Assembly: GCA_964035575.1 (NCBI GenBank)
Contig: OZ037928.1
Coordinates: forward strand, 62,001 to 126,000
Length of the DNA stretch: 64,000 bases
Source: Rhynchopus sp. YZ270_cl-10
Lineage: Eukaryota > Euglenozoa > Diplonemea > Diplonemida > Diplonemidae
Reading direction: 5' to 3'
Shown: positions 51,799-61,806 of the stretch, one piece after another
Layout: each line of letters opens with the position of its first letter
How positions within the stretch are numbered: position 1 is the stretch's first letter
The notes under the pieces: model-generated
The model's input: only the letters and a program-made list of their open reading frames with translations
What the model was told of the DNA's origin: nothing
The model's database searches: none
Program-made: the position numbers and the translations under genes

Positions 51799-52589
51799 GA
51801 CATAATTTTATCCATAAGTGTGAAGCTTTATTTTCCGAGCCCGCCCAAGTGTCGTGTGAGACCTGCAGTGTGGATCTCCAGTGTCTTGCACCGCTTCTTC
51901 TGATCCCAACGCTGTTTGGCCTGTCGACGTACTAAATACGAAGACAGGGGGGCGGTGCCAACAATTTTCCAATGATGTAACGTTTATCTGATTGATTTAT
52001 CGTTTGATATACCTTGTGTGTCCTACTTCACCTGCACACCCAAGGTTATTGAACGATACTTTCAAGCGATACTTCGTTATGTCATTGGGGGTACTGGTAC
52101 TGGGTACCTGGGGATAACACGTACGTTATTGTTCGCGATAACACGCACACTTTTTGTACGTGCTATCGCAATTTACCCTAAAATATATTACCTCCGCTGA
52201 CATAGCTCGAGGGCTACTCCAACAAGTTTGTAGCTACCACCATGCACACCCCGTCCCCCCTGGGGGGAAAAAAAACTCAAAAAAAAATAGGGTGAGTTTG
52301 GGGGTGTTTGGGGGCTTAAGACGGGTGAAAAAAAACGGTGAAAATAAAATTTTTATTTTCACAGGGTGAAAATAAAAATTTTATTTTCACACCCCTCCAC
52401 GTACTTTTGGGTGGGCGAGGAAAATAAAGCTTCACGCGCGTGGATAAAAAAAATTTTTTTGTTGTTGTTTGAGTTATGGACAAGGAGGACACTGCATTTT
52501 TTTTTTTTCGAATAAAAAAGGGGGGGAGTTTAAAATTTCAGGGAGGAAAAAGTTTGACCACCTCGACACGGTGGCCCATTCCTACCCTT

Positions 52590-52695
52590 AGGGTAGGGTC
52601 CGCGGGGGGTACCCAAGGGGGTACCCCCCAGACTACCCCATGGGGTACCCCCCAGACTACCCCCGGGGGTACCCCCCGGGGTACCCCGCGCGGAC
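52590..52695. repeat. GGTACC palindrome cluster, small
   Basis: Five GGTACC sites in about 100 bp, embedded in GGGGGTACCCCC and CAGACTACCCC units. Same composition as 55080-55370. Confidence 0.7.
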
Positions 52696-52713
52696 CCTGA
52701 CTGGCACTGGGGG

Positions 52714-52812
52714 TACACAGGTACACAGGTACACAGGTACACAGGTACACAGGTACACAGGTACACAGGTACACAGGTACACAGGTACACAGGTACACAG
52801 GTACACAGGTAC
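52714..52812. repeat. 8-bp minisatellite, about 12 copies
   Basis: The unit GTACACAG is repeated without visible change. It is one base shorter than and otherwise similar to the 9-bp unit at 29.3 kb. Confidence 0.9.
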
Positions 52813-53590
52813 AGCCAGAGTGCCAGAGTGCCAGAGTCAAGGGTCCGCGCGGGGTCCGCCCCCCGATGACATAACGAAGTATCGCTTGAAAATACCGTTC
52901 AATATATGTTGCTTGGTGTGCATGAAGAAGGACACACAAGGTATATCAAACGATAAATCAATCAGATAAACGTTACATCATCGGAAAATTGTTGGCACCG
53001 CCCCCCTGTCTTCGTATTTATTACCCCGTCGACAGGCCAAACAGTGTTGGGCTCAGAAGAAGCAGTGCAAGACAGTCACTGGGGATCAACATGAGAACCA
53101 ACTCCCAACAACACAGGCTACCGAAGTAGCAGGTGGGGTGTTGCGGGTGTTTGGGGTGAGAAAATCGATTTTGGTAAGTTGCAGCAGAACATTCTTAAGT
53201 TCGCACTAGTCGAGAGAGGCTTACCCGCTGCAGTGAAGCAGTGCACCCATTTAAGGGTGGAGAAGCGTGACACGCACATACAAGTATGTACGTTACTTCA
53301 ACAAAGGCTGAATTCTGGTAATTCTAAGGGATGTGAATTCAGCCACCACGCAGGTAGTGTTTTAAGGTTCCTCGCTTTGTGCTGCACAGCGGACTAATGA
53401 CACAAAGGAGTTGCCCCCGCTCTCTTTCGCGCAAACTTAAGAAAATTCTGAAGTAACTACAACCTGGCGTGCGGGTACAGATGCATTGCTTTGTTCTTTC
53501 CTCAAAGTCATATCTGATCTCTCGGGTCTGTTCTAAAGTCAGTGTTTAGATAAGCATCCACTTGACTCGTTCTAACAACCGTTGAAATCT

Positions 53591-53690
53591 AGAACAAAAC
53601 AATACGCTGCCCCTTCTCACACCAAGCCGCCATGCTTCAAGAGCATGCCCTGGGCAAAAATTACTGTGACAAAAATTGGTTTTCTGGGGG
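53591..53690 (+). repeat. Dispersed repeat, second copy
   Basis: Matches 8788-8880, sharing the CATGCTTCAAGAGCATGCC palindrome. Confidence 0.6.
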
Positions 53691-53793
53691 AACGCGATAT
53701 TTCTTGTGCCTGCTGTAGTCCTCCGCAAGAGCAGAGGACAGACTTTCCGGATCCCGAAGCCAAATTTTTTGCACTAGCTATGCTCCCTAATGG

Positions 53794-54156
53794 CTATAGC
53801 AGTGACTGACTAAGAGTTTCATAATAATTGAGGTGGTCTATGGGGTGGGTTAATGGAAAAATTGGTTTAAAAACCCAACTTTTGCGGTCGCCACCTGGTT
53901 TGAAATAATTGCACCAGCTCTTCCATCGGCACTGTTTCGCTGTCACGATGAAGGGTCGTCGGTTCGGGTACCTGTTGAGAGAAATTGAGTGCAAAAGTAG
54001 AGACTACAACAAAAAAAATCAAACAAACAAACAAGAAGCCGCTCCGTACCTCTTCCATGCAAAAAAGAAAGTAAAAGACTGCCCTTCCTCAGTCCGGAAG
54101 TAGCACCTCATCCGGTTCCCTGACGTAAAAGAGTTGTAGAGGTTACGAGATGCCAT
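53794..54156 (-). CDS. Small two-exon gene, unknown product
   Basis: Exon 1 is 54156-54050 and exon 2 is 53971-53794. The 78-nt intron begins GTACGG, is T-rich and ends TTTCTCTCAACAG. The joined frame is 94 residues and the two exons have no frame conflict at the junction (...FFFAWKR/YPNRRPF...). The middle is rich in aromatics and basic residues (CRWKSWCNYFKPGGDRKSW), typical of a small nucleic-acid- or membrane-associated protein, but I recognise no family. About 120 nt upstream another exon-like segment ends at a perfect GTATGT donor (54276; VMFSYLESRPSECCK before it). Its phase does not fit exon 1 simply, so it may be part of a longer gene with an exon I have mis-set, or of a 5' UTR. Confidence 0.45.
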
Positions 54157-54424
54157 GATAAAAAAGTAAAAGTGACAATTTTGACAATAAAAATATGCTT
54201 CGATTGACATCCGAGCGGGACAAAGGCGAAAAGGGGGAGCGGGGGGGTGTAAAAACCGGGGCTTAAAAACATACCTTGCAGCACTCGCTCGGCCTACTCT
54301 CCAGGTACGAGAACATCACTGCACGAACAATCCCACTGATACTGATACCTGCATTCTATTTGTTGCCACATGGTAAAAATGACCAAAACTTCGACCAATT
54401 TTTTTTTCTTCACAATTTGCTCAT

Positions 54425-54790
54425 TGAGACTTTGGATTTTTTGGGCCATTTATGACCTACCACGCCCGATTTTGGGCGAGAAGAAAAAAAAATTTGGGTC
54501 AAAAATCGAGGCGTCTTTGGTAAAATCACGACTTTTCGGGCGCGAAACCACGTTTTAGACCCCCACAGATGCTCAAAAGTGCCAAATTTTGCTTTTAATG
54601 GCCTCAAAGGATCACGGGAGCACCCCTCGTAATTACGAGGGCTCCCCACGCCGTGACGTCGTCATTGCGCGCGTAATTTCCCACGTATGCGGGCGTGGTT
54701 GGTCATAAAATGGCCCAAAAACCCCAAACAAAACCTCAGATTGACCAAATCGAGGAAAAATTGTCAAGTCGAAATTTCAGCCAAAATACG
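54425..54790. repeat. Direct and inverted copies of the degenerate repeat
   Basis: GGGCCATTTATGACCTACCA at 54435 and its inverted partner GGTCATAAAATGGCCC near 54693-54708 flank a CTCGTAATTACGAG palindrome and a GTGACGTCGTCA site. Confidence 0.55.
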
Positions 54791-55079
54791 GTCATTTTGG
54801 TTATACCCCGCGGTGTATGCAGTAGCTAGAACACGTACACAGCTAAGTTCCTAAGCGATTTCCTTCACATTTTTCATGAAAAATTGGTCAAAAATCGACT
54901 TGTCTTTGGTAAAAAAACCACGAAAAATCGGCTGCGCAAAACCACGTTTTAGACCCCCACAGATGCTCAAAAGTGCCAATTTTTGCTTTTAATGGCCTCA
55001 AATCGTCGAAATTAGGCCTATATAGGGCAAAAAAAAATTTTTGAGAGTCCCTTTCCCTGGGAGGCAATAGCCACCGGGT

Positions 55080-55370
55080 GTGCAGGGGGTACCCCGGGGG
55101 GTACCCCCCAGGGTCCGCGGGGGTACCCCATGGGGTACCCCCGCGGACCCTGAGGGGTACCCCCGCGGACCCTGGGGGGTACCCCTCGGGGTACCCCAAA
55201 CCCCCCAAAGGGTACCCCGCGCGGACCCTACCCAACCCTGTGGGGTACCCCCTGGGGTAGCCCACGCGAGGGGGTACCCCCCGCGGACCCTACCCTGTGT
55301 GGTACCCTACCCTGCGGGGTACCCCTTTTGGGGGTACCCCCGGGGGTACCCCCAAAAGGGTCTGCTGGGC
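55080..55370. repeat. GGTACC palindrome cluster, large
   Basis: About 14 GGTACC sites in 290 bp, spaced by GTCCGCGG/CCGCGGAC units, all embedded in G/C runs. The DNA can fold into many alternative hairpins. Frames here give Gly-Tyr-Pro repeats on one strand and Gly-Val-Pro-rich repeats on the other, which follow from the motif. Confidence 0.85.
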
Positions 55371-55609
55371 CACCGTGGACAACAATGATATCTTTAAATA
55401 GCGACAATAATAAAGTTGATAGTGCAAACGCCCTCGGGGACACAGGCACTGACCACTCCGTGGGGTTATCGAACCCACGGAGTGTTGCGCTTGGGAGTTG
55501 TGTACAGGGGAAACTGTAAGCAGGTACACATAAAAGACTGAAGACGAGAGAGAGTATCCACTCACCCCGACACAGCAGATTCAGGCAGGGACCACGCAAT
55601 ACAGAGTAA

Positions 55610-55687
55610 CTGACTTGAAATACAAAAAGCCTCTCGTGAACAGTGTACCTTTGGTACAAAATGACCGGCTGTACCGGGGGTGGTGGT
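55610..55687 (-). repeat. H3 short repeat
   Basis: Lacks the last 40 nt of the full form. Followed by GAAGACGAGAGAGAGT sequence that occurs twice (55540, 55710). Confidence 0.6.
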
Positions 55688-55962
55688 TTACTCTGATAAT
55701 AAAAGACTGAAGACGAGAGAGAGTCTCCACTGGCAGCAGGTTCGGGCAGGGACCACGCAATACAGCGCGTTTTCGAACCCTCCATTTCCACCATTGATTT
55801 ATTGTTCCTGAAAATTTGGTGGAGTTTTCAGTAGAGTTTTTGGCAAGTATTCAAAACCACTTTTTAAACACAACAAAAAAACTTCATCAAATTTCAGGGG
55901 GGGGGGGGGGGGGGGAAATCAGGTGAGCATTTGCTCATTGCAAGATTGCTAAATCAAAAAAA

Positions 55963-56090
55963 GTAGAGTTGAAAAAATACAAGGCCCTCTCGTGAACAGT
56001 GTACCTTTGGGTATAATGACCGGCTGTACCGTGGGGTGGACACCCCCAACCATGCAGTCCTACAATCCATTTCGTGGTTTACATCTGATA
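55963..56090 (-). repeat. H3 short repeat, full-length reference copy
   Basis: About 128 bp. In minus-strand order: ATCAGATGTAAACCACG, AATGGATTGTAGGACTGCAT, GGTTGGGGGTGTCCACCCCA, CGGTACAGCCGGTCAT, a GTAC-rich hairpin, CACTGTTCACGAGAGGGCC and TTGTATTTTTTCAACTC. Two stems can form (GGGTGTCCACCC and the GTACC region). No RNA polymerase III boxes that I can defend. Confidence 0.7.
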
Positions 56091-56654
56091 TAAAAAAAAA
56101 TTTTGGTAGGAGGTGAAAGAGAATGCCATTCAAGTTCTTTTTCGTTGTGTGGGGGTCTGACCACCGCTTTTGTTTTGTTTGGAACATTTCAGGGGTTAAA
56201 TGACAAAAAAGTGGTGAAAAAAAAAACGAAAAAATTGGTTGGCTCTCTCCGTGTTTTGGATTTTTGCTTTTTTTGCCGAAAAAAGCATTTTTTTTTGAAA
56301 TTTTCGGGGCAGGGGAAAACGGGAAAATATATTTAAAAAAAAAATCTAAATATAACGAAAAGAATGGAAATAGAGATAAACTGAAGCCTCTCATTGCTTT
56401 CAGCCCATCATTTTTTTTTCTTCTTCCATTTTTTCTTTCTTTTTGTTGTTTGTTCGTCAGCAAATCGCCTAAAATCAGCCCACCTGAGTGGATAATTATG
56501 GTCTCTGTGAACTCAATGTTGGCCGAAGCCTTATAGAAGGTGACGTTTTTATTTTTTTCGAAAAAAAAAATGCGACGAAGTTGTCTCTGCAACACAAAAA
56601 CCCCTATAGTGACAATGTGTACCTCGGAAATAAAAAAAATGGGGGTTTTTTTTA

Positions 56655-56692
56655 GATGAACCTAAGTCTCTCTCGCGCTTAGTCATCTTAAA
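56655..56692 (-). repeat. H4 hairpin repeat next to H3
   Basis: AGATGA pairs with TCATCT and CTAAG with CTTAG around a CTCTCTCGCG loop. This is the best-formed H4 stem. Confidence 0.65.
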
Positions 56693-56696
56693 CAAG

Positions 56697-56824
56697 GTTG
56701 ACTTGCTTGAAATACAAACAGCCCGCTCGTTGACAGTCTACCTTTGGTACAATGACCGGTGCACCGGGGGTGGTGACCTCCCAACCATGCAGTCCGACAA
56801 TCCATTTCGTGGTTTGCATCTGAT
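56697..56824 (-). repeat. H3 short repeat, full length
   Basis: Directly abuts H4 and is followed 28 nt later by H5, so the three may be parts of one larger unit of about 250 bp. Confidence 0.7.
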
Positions 56825-56851
56825 TCCACTAAAGAGACCAACGAACAGCTG

Positions 56852-56905
56852 ATTTAGATTCATATACTTTCAGTTCACAGAATTGAAAGTATTTGAGAGG
56901 GTCGA
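56852..56905. repeat. H5 hairpin repeat, copy 2
   Basis: Same 9-bp stem as at 16640 with a one-base loop change. A weaker relative (TTCATATACTTT...GAAAGTAC) is at 49826-49862. Confidence 0.65.
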
Positions 56906-57455
56906 TAGCTAAAAAAAATATCAACTAAACGGGTACACATGACATATAGATAGGCAACGTGACAATCTCAGGAACCACCCACAAAGAACAACTGCTTTTC
57001 CAAACCTTCAAAACACACAACACGACACACAATTTGCATATGCCGGAAAGGATTTACACGGAACTCTAATGTTTCAAACACAAAAAAAAAATTTCGCACA
57101 CACACATGACACACACAACTGCAGCGCACCGCTCTCTCTCTATCTCTATCCCACCATCTGCTCTCCACGCACCCCCTCAGTACCGTCCGAAGGAGTTGAC
57201 GTTGGAGTCAGTCAAGTCGACGCATTTCACGACCTGTGTTGTGTTGTTGTGTTGTTGTGTTGTGGTGTTGTGGTGTTGTCACACGTGTGCTTGGGGTGAA
57301 GAGCTTTCGTCCTCATAGCAGAATATACCAGGTGACACGTGCAAGAATAATGGGTGAGTGTAAGTAAATGAGAGGAGGTATGAGCTGATGGTTTGTGCAT
57401 GGCTTTTAATGATATGTAGGAGAAGGCCACAACCATTAGATAGGGTTGGTATGAC

Positions 57456-58189
57456 TCAGGGATGGCATGGGTGACGCTCCTTCTTTAAAGAAGAAAGAGG
57501 GCAGGAAAGGGCTACTTCTTGGAACTGAATTTGTTCCTTTGTCACGCATGTCCGCCACGTATCGCGGCATCCTTCTATGGGTGGGGAAAATAAGCGTACC
57601 TTGACATGCGAGCGTCTTCTCCGTGGGGAAATCCCACGCATTTCACCATAACTAGGACCAGGCGGCGGGCGCATCTGTACAGTGTTGTGTGTTCAAACAA
57701 AAAACTTTTTTTTGACCTTCACACCAGTGTCGTGTTTTTTTTTTCTCCCCCTCTCACACATACCTCATATTCCTCCCCTGTCCACACGCTGTACTGCACA
57801 CCAGGCGGCGGCCACGACTCGGTGTCGTTCCTTCTCTTGCGCGGTGCTGCGGGCATGCTCTTCCCTGTCCCTGAAGGTGCGTTTGCGGACTTGCCGGTTC
57901 CCTTCGGTGGAGACGTAGGCCGTGCACTCGCAGGCGGCACCGAGCTGTATTGCGACCCCGAGTACGACGCCGGCGGCCGCGTCTGCGGCTTGCTCAGCTT
58001 GTGCACCTGGTACTGCGACTGCACCTTCTTGCTTGGCTTGCCGCTCTCCTTCACCGGCTGCTGGTACGGCTGCTGTTGCGAATAGTACGTCGAATTAGCT
58101 GGCCTTGGCGACACACTCTGCGGCCGCCCTGCCTGAGAGCCACCCGGACGGAACTGAGGTCCTTCCGACCACTGCGTCGTGGCTGGCAT
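57456..58189 (-). CDS. Basic Pro/Ser/Gln-rich protein (two exons)
   Basis: Exon 1, 58189-57764, begins MPATTQWSEGPQFRPGGSQA. It encodes 142 residues rich in Pro, Ser, Gln and Lys with almost no hydrophobic core, so mostly disordered. A GTATGT donor follows GAG at 57764. The 89-nt intron is T-rich on the coding strand near its end and closes with CTGTACAG at 57675. Exon 2 (57674-57456) continues in the same phase for 72 residues, starting MRPPPGPSYGEMRG and containing an Arg-rich run (SPRRRRSH). The last 45 residues look less protein-like, and a second donor-like AAG/GTACGC at about 57600 suggests a further intron I could not close. It could be an RNA-binding or scaffolding protein. No family recognised. 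Confidence 0.55.
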
Positions 58190-58727
58190 GGTATCGAGAG
58201 AAAAGGAGACGGGAAGAAAGGGTGAAAGGGAGCTGTGTGTGTGTTGCTATGCAAACTATATCAGAGTAGCGTGGTCGGATGAGCGGGTACGAAACGTGGG
58301 GGTGGGGAGGGGAAAAAAATCTAAATGTAGGTTTGTGGATGCTCTGTAGGTTGAAAGTTTGTTTGTTCATTATTTTTTATTTGATAAAATTGTTGGAGTA
58401 GTGTAGTTGGGGTGTTGTTCAGAATCAGCAGCGTCCTCTCAAGGCATTATTTACAGATAGTTGCTTTGCAGAGCGAATCATGGCATACAAAAGGTACTAC
58501 CCATATGCCATAGTTTGGCTTAAAAAACATGCTTTCAAATCGATCTTTTTTTGTCGCTTTATTCTCTTTTTGTTGTGTTCTTTTATTGTTGTATTTTTGT
58601 TTGTGTTTTTACAAGGACGGATTTCATGCACAGCACACACCGGCATAGACACATGACCTCCGTGCCGTCTGCTATGTACTCAGACCACCCCAACTCAGAC
58701 CCCCCTTCCCCCACTTCCACTGGGCTA
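58190..58727. other. Spacer with a truncated H2 repeat
   Basis: The leader of the Pro/Ser/Gln-rich gene, then AT-rich DNA. No other gene. Confidence 0.5.
58382..58415 (-). repeat. H2 short repeat, truncated copy
   Basis: Only CAACTACACTACTCCAACAA and TTTTATC plus an A-rich tail remain on the minus strand: the tail-proximal half, as expected for a 5'-truncated retrocopy. Confidence 0.5.
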
Positions 58728-59950
58728 CACGACGTTGAAGTAAATTACTTTACTTGTGGTTTACATGTCATTTTTTTTACTTAATATTGGCAGCGTCCGC
58801 GAAAGACCCCCCCCTAAAGCTAACATCCATGCTTATTGGTATTTCACTAATTAAAATTTTGGTATTTTATAAGATTTTTTTTTAAAATGAACTCAGAGTT
58901 AAGTTTCTGAGTTCATTAAAAAAAAAATCGGTGAAAAATTCCGAGTAGGTATTAATTTAGATAGGAAAAGCTATGTCAACAGCTATGTGTCCCCTTATTT
59001 TACCTGTAAATACTAAGGATATACAAGGAAATCCTCACAAACACCCATATAACCACCCATAGAACAACACAACAGGGGGAAATGTAATCAGCAGCCAAAG
59101 CATTCGCTCAGGAGCTGAAAACCCGGCCTTTCCGAGGCCTAAAAAACTTCGCCGAGCTGCAGGTGTATGCAGGGGTTCACTGGCAGGGGGGCAAAGGGTG
59201 GGGCGCGAGGAGCTGGATGCGCGAGGTGTGTAGCTCGAAGCATATGTCCCTCCATATGCAGAAGACAACCACCAGGAGAAAAGGGGCGTCCGCCGTTTAC
59301 TACTCCTGTAGTTGCATCAGCGACACCCTCAGGAGGACAGTGACAGCGAGACGGAGGAGGAAGAGGAGGAACAGGCGGACAATTGTCTGTAACTCTTGGA
59401 GAGACTCATCACTGAGGTCAATAGGGTCACTCAAAAAAGGGGGTTTTCTGCGAGAAAGTCGACGTCGCCGCAGACGACCCGGAGCGTGAAGCTCTTTCGC
59501 GCTCTATTTAGAGTGTTCGGAGGGGACGACAAGCCTCCACCCCCCTTTCCTACCCCCTTTTTGATAATGGGTTTAGAGACAGATATTAGTGAATTCCTTC
59601 CTATATCCTTAGTATTTACAGGTAAAATAAGGGGACACATAGCTGTTGACATAGCTTTTCCTATCTAAATTAATACCTACTCGGAATTTTTCACCGATTT
59701 TTTTTTTAATGAACTCAGAAACTTAACTCTGAGTTCATTTAAAAAAAAAATCTTATAAAATACCAAAATTTTAATTAGTGAAATACCAATAAGCATGGAT
59801 GTTAGCTTTAGGGGGGGGTCTTTCGCGGACGCTCCCTTATGTTTAAGCTGTACGGCTTACGTTTTAAAAAACGTGTGCCACAAATGAACTATTTTCACAA
59901 GTGAAATTACATGTAAAACCAGAAGTAAAGTCATTTACTTCAACGTCGTG
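58728..59950. mobile_element. 1.22-kb TIR element flanked by TA
   Basis: Inverted arms of about 300 bp (58728-59035 and 59585-59950) start CACGACGTTGAAGTAAAT. TA borders both ends (58726-58727 and 59951-59952), consistent with a TA target duplication. Arms contain TATGTGTCCCCTTATTTTAC, CTATCTAAATTAATACC and a TGAACTCAGA palindrome. One arm has about 60 bp extra sequence. The interior (59036-59584) is GC-rich with Arg- and Glu-rich frames. The TA duplication is shared by Tc1/mariner-like and several other groups, so I do not assign a superfamily. Confidence 0.75.
59088..59392 (+). CDS. Candidate spliced gene inside the TA element
   Basis: An open plus-strand segment 59088-59225 reads KAFAQELKTRPFRGLKNFAE then LQVYAGVHWQGGKGWGARSW. 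It ends at a GAG/GTGTGT donor. After an 86-nt gap ending TACTCCTGTAG, a segment in matching phase (59312-59392) reads LHQRHPQEDSDSETEEEEEE and stops. A strongly acidic tail and a basic, Trp-rich body are protein-like. No in-frame ATG exists near the start, so an upstream exon is missing or the gene is broken. The opposite strand also has open frames, which weakens the call. No transposase motif recognised. Confidence 0.3.
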
Positions 59951-60672
59951 TACACGGTGACCAAGACATTATCATGTTAAAAGTAGAGTTGCAATACAAA
60001 GCCCTCTCTCATGAACAGTGGTACCTTGGTACATGACCGGCTGTACCGTGGGGGTGGACAACATGTTACCGACATGCTACATCATGTCATCACCCTAAAA
60101 ACATTTGAACACGAACCAGGGGGGGTCTATGGTGGGGAGCGTTCACTAACGATTCCCCCCACTCCCCATAATTGGAATTTTTTCTGGGACAACCTTTTTT
60201 TTTTCCCCACTTTCACGGCTGTACCCCTCTGAGCCGCACCCTCAGCGTGTTTTGTTATATCCCCTCCCCCAAAAAGAAAATAAAAAACATGAAAGATAAA
60301 TGTGTCTCTTGTGCACATGCATCTTTTAACCAAATTATATCCAGCACGTATCTCGTCAAAAAGCAAAAAAAACGCCACACTTTCTTTGTAACCTCTCCCC
60401 CACAAAACTCTCGAAATTTTTCCTTTTTCGTTTTTTTATTTCCCGCCCCCCTCACGGTACCCCCCCACCCCGACTATTTTTAACACTAGTCGTCGTTAAA
60501 ACACAGGGTTCAAGATTGGATGTTGTAAACACTTTTTATTTCTCCTCCCATCTCAGAACAAAGTGGAAAATTGAGTGGAAGAACTGCAAAAACACAACCC
60601 CCCCCCCCCCCCCCCCCCCTCTGAGGCCCACTACGTTTTACTCCAAAACAATTTATGTTAAAAAACACTACA
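59951..60672. other. Spacer with H3 and homopolymers
   Basis: An H3 repeat starts 31 bp beyond the TA element. A C22 tract (60598-60619) lies close to the 3' end of the TLC-domain gene. No gene. Confidence 0.55.
59981..60060 (-). repeat. H3 short repeat
   Basis: AGTAGAGTTG and ACAAAGCCCTCTC (plus letters) match the 55963 copy, including the TAGAGTTG variant end, so these two form a subtype. Confidence 0.6.
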
Positions 60673-61476
60673 CTATTCCTCCTTCTTTACCTTCGGCTCT
60701 GCCGCGAGACCAAGGCCTATCCGGATAAGCTTTACTCCCCAAAAGACGTTCAGTGCGGTTAACGCAATCCACGCGACGGTGATGACTGCTGTGAGGGGGC
60801 TGTCGAACTGCGCCGGCTGCGAGCTGAGCTTAAACACAATTGGCGCCTGCTCCACCCAACGCACAAACAAAAACACCAGGAAGAAGAGACCATTTGCCGC
60901 TGGGAGCGACGACTTTCCGGAGAAGTACCTCAAACCAAATGGAACATTTGACACCAACGTTCTCGAGATGGAGTCCCACACCAGGTGCCAATAGAAGAGA
61001 TCCGCCGTACTCACCTGCGAATAGATACCAAGCGTCACAACAGTGAACACCACGCACATCAGGTGGTGGAGCAGCATGTCCTTCCGTTTCGCCTCACCCA
61101 GAAGAAGCATCAGAACCTCTGAGACTAACCCGTAGATTTCATATCCGGCGCAGGCGCCACTCTGTGCACCAATTGACACAGGGGTTGGGGAGCCAATGAA
61201 CCAAAGGTACCCCCAGTTGTACACGAAGAAGAGAGACAGCACCATCTGCACGAAGGCGTTCGCGCTGCGGACACTGCGGTTGACGCAGACGAACCACACT
61301 GCGTGCATCGCGAGGCCTGCGGCAGCCATGGCGCCACCCACCTCGATGAAACGCAGAATGCCCGCGTCTCTGTCGTAGTTTTCCCAGGCAGGGACCTGGT
61401 CGGGGCCGTGGTGGAACACATACGGCGAGGCAGCGGCGAGCGCAATCAGCACCACCAAGGCGGCAACGTTTACCAT
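60673..61476 (-). CDS. TLC-domain multi-pass membrane protein
   Basis: 267 residues from the ATG at 61476. A strong acceptor-like CATCCCATCTCAG lies 16 nt upstream. Residues 2-20 are a signal-anchor-like hydrophobic stretch, followed by five or six further TM segments. The segment RKDMLLHHLMCVVFTVVT (131-148) has the His-His pair placed as in TRAM/LAG1/CLN8 (TLC) domains, and a later segment DLFYWHLVWDSISRTL fits the next conserved helix. TLC proteins act in ceramide synthesis, lipid transport or sensing; which applies here cannot be told. The last four residues are KKEE, a KKXX ER-retrieval signal, which supports an ER location. Single copy, no frame problems, no introns. One of the best-supported ordinary genes in the window. 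Confidence 0.8.
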   Translation of the reverse strand: MVNVAALVVLIALAAASPYVFHHGPDQVPAWENYDRDAGILRFIEVGGAMAAAGLAMHAVWFVCVNRSVRSANAFVQMVLSLFFVYNWGYLWFIGSPTPVSIGAQSGACAGYEIYGLVSEVLMLLLGEAKRKDMLLHHLMCVVFTVVTLGIYSQVSTADLFYWHLVWDSISRTLVSNVPFGLRYFSGKSSLPAANGLFFLVFLFVRWVEQAPIVFKLSSQPAQFDSPLTAVITVAWIALTALNVFWGVKLIRIGLGLAAEPKVKKEE

Positions 61477-61806
61477 TGTTGGGTTTGTATTGTCTGAGAT
61501 GGGATGTGATGGGGGTGGGAGTAGAATGGCAACAGAGAAGGGGAAAAAGATCGGGTCTTTTGTTTGTGCGCTCAAAGCCGGAAAACAAAAACGGTAAAAA
61601 AAAAAAATGTGTTAAACTGAAGTACGGTTGTTGTGGTGTTGGAGTACTCAAGTTTTGTTTTGTTTTGTTTTGTTGTTTTCTCCTTTCTTTAACAGATTTT
61701 TTTGTTTTCATTTGCTCCGCAATGTGACCTGAAAGTTACGCTTGAACCGATTTTAAGGGAAAATGTTCCCCCCTCAGTGAACAGTGGTGCCTGAGCTGTC
61801 TCTTTA

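Larger units (their letters stand above)
51872..53092. mobile_element. 1.2-kb element with 220-bp inverted arms
   Basis: Arms at about 51872-52100 and 52850-53092 share, in inverted order, TCTTGCACCGCTTCTTCTGA, TTTGGCCTGTCGAC, GGGGGGCGGTGCCAACAATT and CGTTTATCTGATTGATTTAT, with scattered differences. The centre has A/T-rich palindromes (52335-52400), a GGTACC cluster and an 8-bp minisatellite. Target duplication and exact ends are not clear. No coding region. Confidence 0.6.
49461..53793. other. Long gene-poor region of repeats and foldbacks
   Basis: Apart from the listed repeats it holds an A37 tract (about 49880-49916) and a stretch at 50890-51650 with only short frames. A plus-strand frame at 53179-53397 (LVERGLPAAVKQCTHLRVEK) has protein-like composition but begins with TTG and shows no domain. 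Confidence 0.5.
54157..57455. other. Gene-poor region of repeats
   Basis: 54370-55030 belongs to the degenerate repeat family of 25.3 kb, including one inverted copy. 55080-55370 is the GGTACC cluster. 55610-56905 is an H3-H3-H4-H3-H5 series. A G19 tract lies at 55897-55915. Nothing coding is recognised. Confidence 0.5.

Noticed and set aside
51872-53092. A TA or 8-bp target duplication for this element
   Set aside because: Arm ends are too eroded to define; any choice of short flanking match would be arbitrary.
52530-55390. Gly-Tyr-Pro and Cys-Thr-Cys-Val-Pro repeat frames
   Set aside because: They follow from GGTACC and GTACACAG repeats and are open on both strands.
55963-56824. H3 repeat as a tRNA or tRNA-derived SINE
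   Set aside because: No convincing A and B boxes or cloverleaf on either strand.
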